This document shows positions 62,734-64,000 of a stretch of 64,000 nucleotides of DNA, in pieces; position 1 is the first letter of the stretch; every line of letters starts with the position of its first letter. The stretch is from Cytophaga aurantiaca DSM 3654 (lineage in GTDB: Bacteria > Bacteroidota > Bacteroidia > Cytophagales > Cytophagaceae): the NCBI RefSeq assembly GCF_000379725.1, contig NZ_KB903620.1, positions 112,663-176,662 on the forward strand, read 5' to 3'. A program made the position numbers and the translations under genes. The notes under the pieces are model-generated. The model saw only the letters and a list, made by a program, of their open reading frames with translations. It had not been told where the DNA came from and made no database searches.

Positions 62734-64000
62734 ATGCAAGCGTTAAAATCTCAAGAAGATAATATATTTGTTCTCACACTTTCAGTACTTTTTATTGTAT
62801 TTAATCAAAATTTGGGACTAATGCCGCTTTTAGCAGATGAGCCAACAAGAGCGTTGGTTTCTCTGGAAATGCTGCTGCGAAACAATTATATTTTTCCGAC
62901 TCTTGGCAATGAAGCCTACCTGAATAAACCTCCGCTCTTCAATTGGATCCTGGCAGGTGCTATGTATCTGATCAAAGACTATAAAGAATGGCATCTGCGA
63001 CTCATCTCTATAATCCCTCTCTTTATAATTGCCATTACCCATTACGTAATCATCTCAAAAGAAATAAATAAAAAAGTTGCTTTATGGAGTAGCCTTGCAT
63101 TTTTAACCTGCGGCAGAATCTTATTTTACGATTCGATGATGGCTTACATTGATCCGTTGTTCTCGTTATTTATTGTGCTGAATACCTATTGGATGTTCAT
63201 TCAATCAAGGAAACCTTTATCGTTATACTTTTTTATTGTATCATATTTGCTTTGTCTCTTGGCATTCTTTTTAAAAGGATTGCCCGCATTAAGCTTTCAG
63301 GGGTGTACCCTGCTTGCAGTATGCCTTTATCGAAATAAAATTAAATCGCTACTATCTCTTAATCATTTGACAGGCATTGCAGTCTTCTTTTTATTTACAG
63401 CAATTTATTATTACGAATATGGCACTTATGCTAACACATCAACCCTCTTCACCAATATTGTAAGTCAGTCTTCTCAGCGCACACCGCTTGCTACAGAGAT
63501 ATCTGATTCATTGATTCATTTAGTGCAGTTTCCGGTTCAATTCATTTTAGATTTTGCACCTCTGAGCTTTTTAATAGTATTTGTCTTCAGAAAAAATACT
63601 TGGAGCATTTTAAAAGAAAATGAATTTGTTTTGCTGAGTCTTGTGTTCATTGTCTCAAATATCTGGCTCTACTGGATCTCATCCGAAACACGTGCACGCT
63701 ATTTATTCATGTTTCTTCCTATGTTTTTTACGATAGCATTTTATATGTATGAAAAATACCGTTCAACTCTTTCTGAAAAAATAATAAAAGCAATTGCATT
63801 GCTTATTGGTATCCTACTTGTTGTAATGTTAATCGCGTTAAATTTTATAGAACGTTTTTCTTTTATCGAACACAAAGAATTTATAACCGTAGGACTGATT
63901 ACTCTCATTGGTATTTATCTTTTCTTTAACTACCGCTATTCATTCCCCGGAATTTTATCAATTGTGATTGCATTGATACTTGTCCGAATCACATTTAATT
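62734..64000 (+). CDS. ArnT-like glycosyltransferase (PMT_2 family), 3'-truncated by window edge
   Basis: An open frame of over 420 codons from the ATG at 62734 running off the window. It is a polytopic glycosyltransferase: the ADEPTRALVSLEML motif holds the catalytic Asp-Glu and Arg of the ArnT/PMT class, and YLNKPPLFNWI is the second periplasmic-loop mark. About ten helices are visible. The family uses polyprenyl-phosphate sugars to glycosylate lipid A or proteins. The C-terminal domain lies beyond the window. It is divergent from the kinase-like gene. Confidence 0.85.
   Translation, partial: MQALKSQEDNIFVLTLSVLFIVFNQNLGLMPLLADEPTRALVSLEMLLRNNYIFPTLGNEAYLNKPPLFNWILAGAMYLIKDYKEWHLRLISIIPLFIIAITHYVIISKEINKKVALWSSLAFLTCGRILFYDSMMAYIDPLFSLFIVLNTYWMFIQSRKPLSLYFFIVSYLLCLLAFFLKGLPALSFQGCTLLAVCLYRNKIKSLLSLNHLTGIAVFFLFTAIYYYEYGTYANTSTLFTNIVSQSSQRTPLATEISDSLIHLVQFPVQFILDFAPLSFLIVFVFRKNTWSILKENEFVLLSLVFIVSNIWLYWISSETRARYLFMFLPMFFTIAFYMYEKYRSTLSEKIIKAIALLIGILLVVMLIALNFIERFSFIEHKEFITVGLITLIGIYLFFNYRYSFPGILSIVIALILVRITFN

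Noticed and set aside
1-64000. tRNA, rRNA, CRISPR or insertion sequences
   Set aside because: None could be seen on reading the intergenic regions; a dedicated covariance or transposase search was not possible here.

Overview
The window is AT-rich DNA from a Bacteroidota chromosome, most likely a Cytophaga-like organism. This is inferred from protein families: a bacterial group II geranylgeranylglyceryl phosphate synthase, DUF2490 outer-membrane proteins, a type IX secretion tail-like peptide, a CHAT-TPR protein, many AraC/SRPBCC proteins, cellodextrin-type GH1 and GH3 glycosidases, and weak Shine-Dalgarno signals. I found no rRNA, tRNA, CRISPR array or insertion sequence. The first gene (panC) and the last (an ArnT-like glycosyltransferase) are cut by the window edges.

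Layout. 1-3299: panC-panD, a flippase-like membrane protein, an HldE-type cytidylyltransferase and a membrane zinc peptidase, transcribed together. 3300-8010: duplicated mini-lipoproteins with strong terminators, a PRC-barrel protein, an acyl-CoA dehydrogenase, an AraC regulator and GGGP synthase. 8081-15602: the phosphate uptake operon pstS-pstC-pstA-pstB-phoU, followed by an acyltransferase and preceded by a DUF2490 outer-membrane protein gene with a Pho-box-like direct repeat. 15801-24190: an orphan sorting-tail-like peptide, a hairpin cluster, an LpxH-like phosphoesterase, and a glycan block (glycosyltransferase, GH1 beta-glucosidase, glycogen debranching enzyme), then two membrane proteins. 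24191-25412: a tandem array of five paralogous two-helix microproteins, one of which is missed by ordinary length cut-offs. 25509-31336: an unrecognised 515-aa protein, the cbpA-cbpM chaperone pair, an alkylation-repair pair (AlkB-like and Ada-like) and another AraC regulator. 31427-35203: a four-gene biosynthetic operon (UbiA prenyltransferase, type III polyketide synthase, methyltransferase, FAD oxidoreductase). 35332-43187: SRPBCC and small hypothetical proteins, a GlxA-type regulator, CsaA and a secreted GH3 beta-glucosidase. 43449-50900: a defence island with a Fic protein, an AbiC-like membrane protein, a type III restriction-modification system, an XRE regulator and a HicAB toxin-antitoxin pair. 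51059-58378: a lipoprotein and glutamate synthase gltB-gltD. 58788-64000: a secreted TPR-CHAT protein, a histidine kinase-like protein lacking its ATPase domain, and the start of a glycosyltransferase.

The most interesting elements are the microprotein array, the compact type III PKS/UbiA operon, and the defence island with palindromic operators placed directly before its genes. Intergenic regions also carry several families of palindromic or inverted repeats, many of them abutting or overlapping stop codons, which suggests mobile or terminator-like elements that settle at gene 3' ends.
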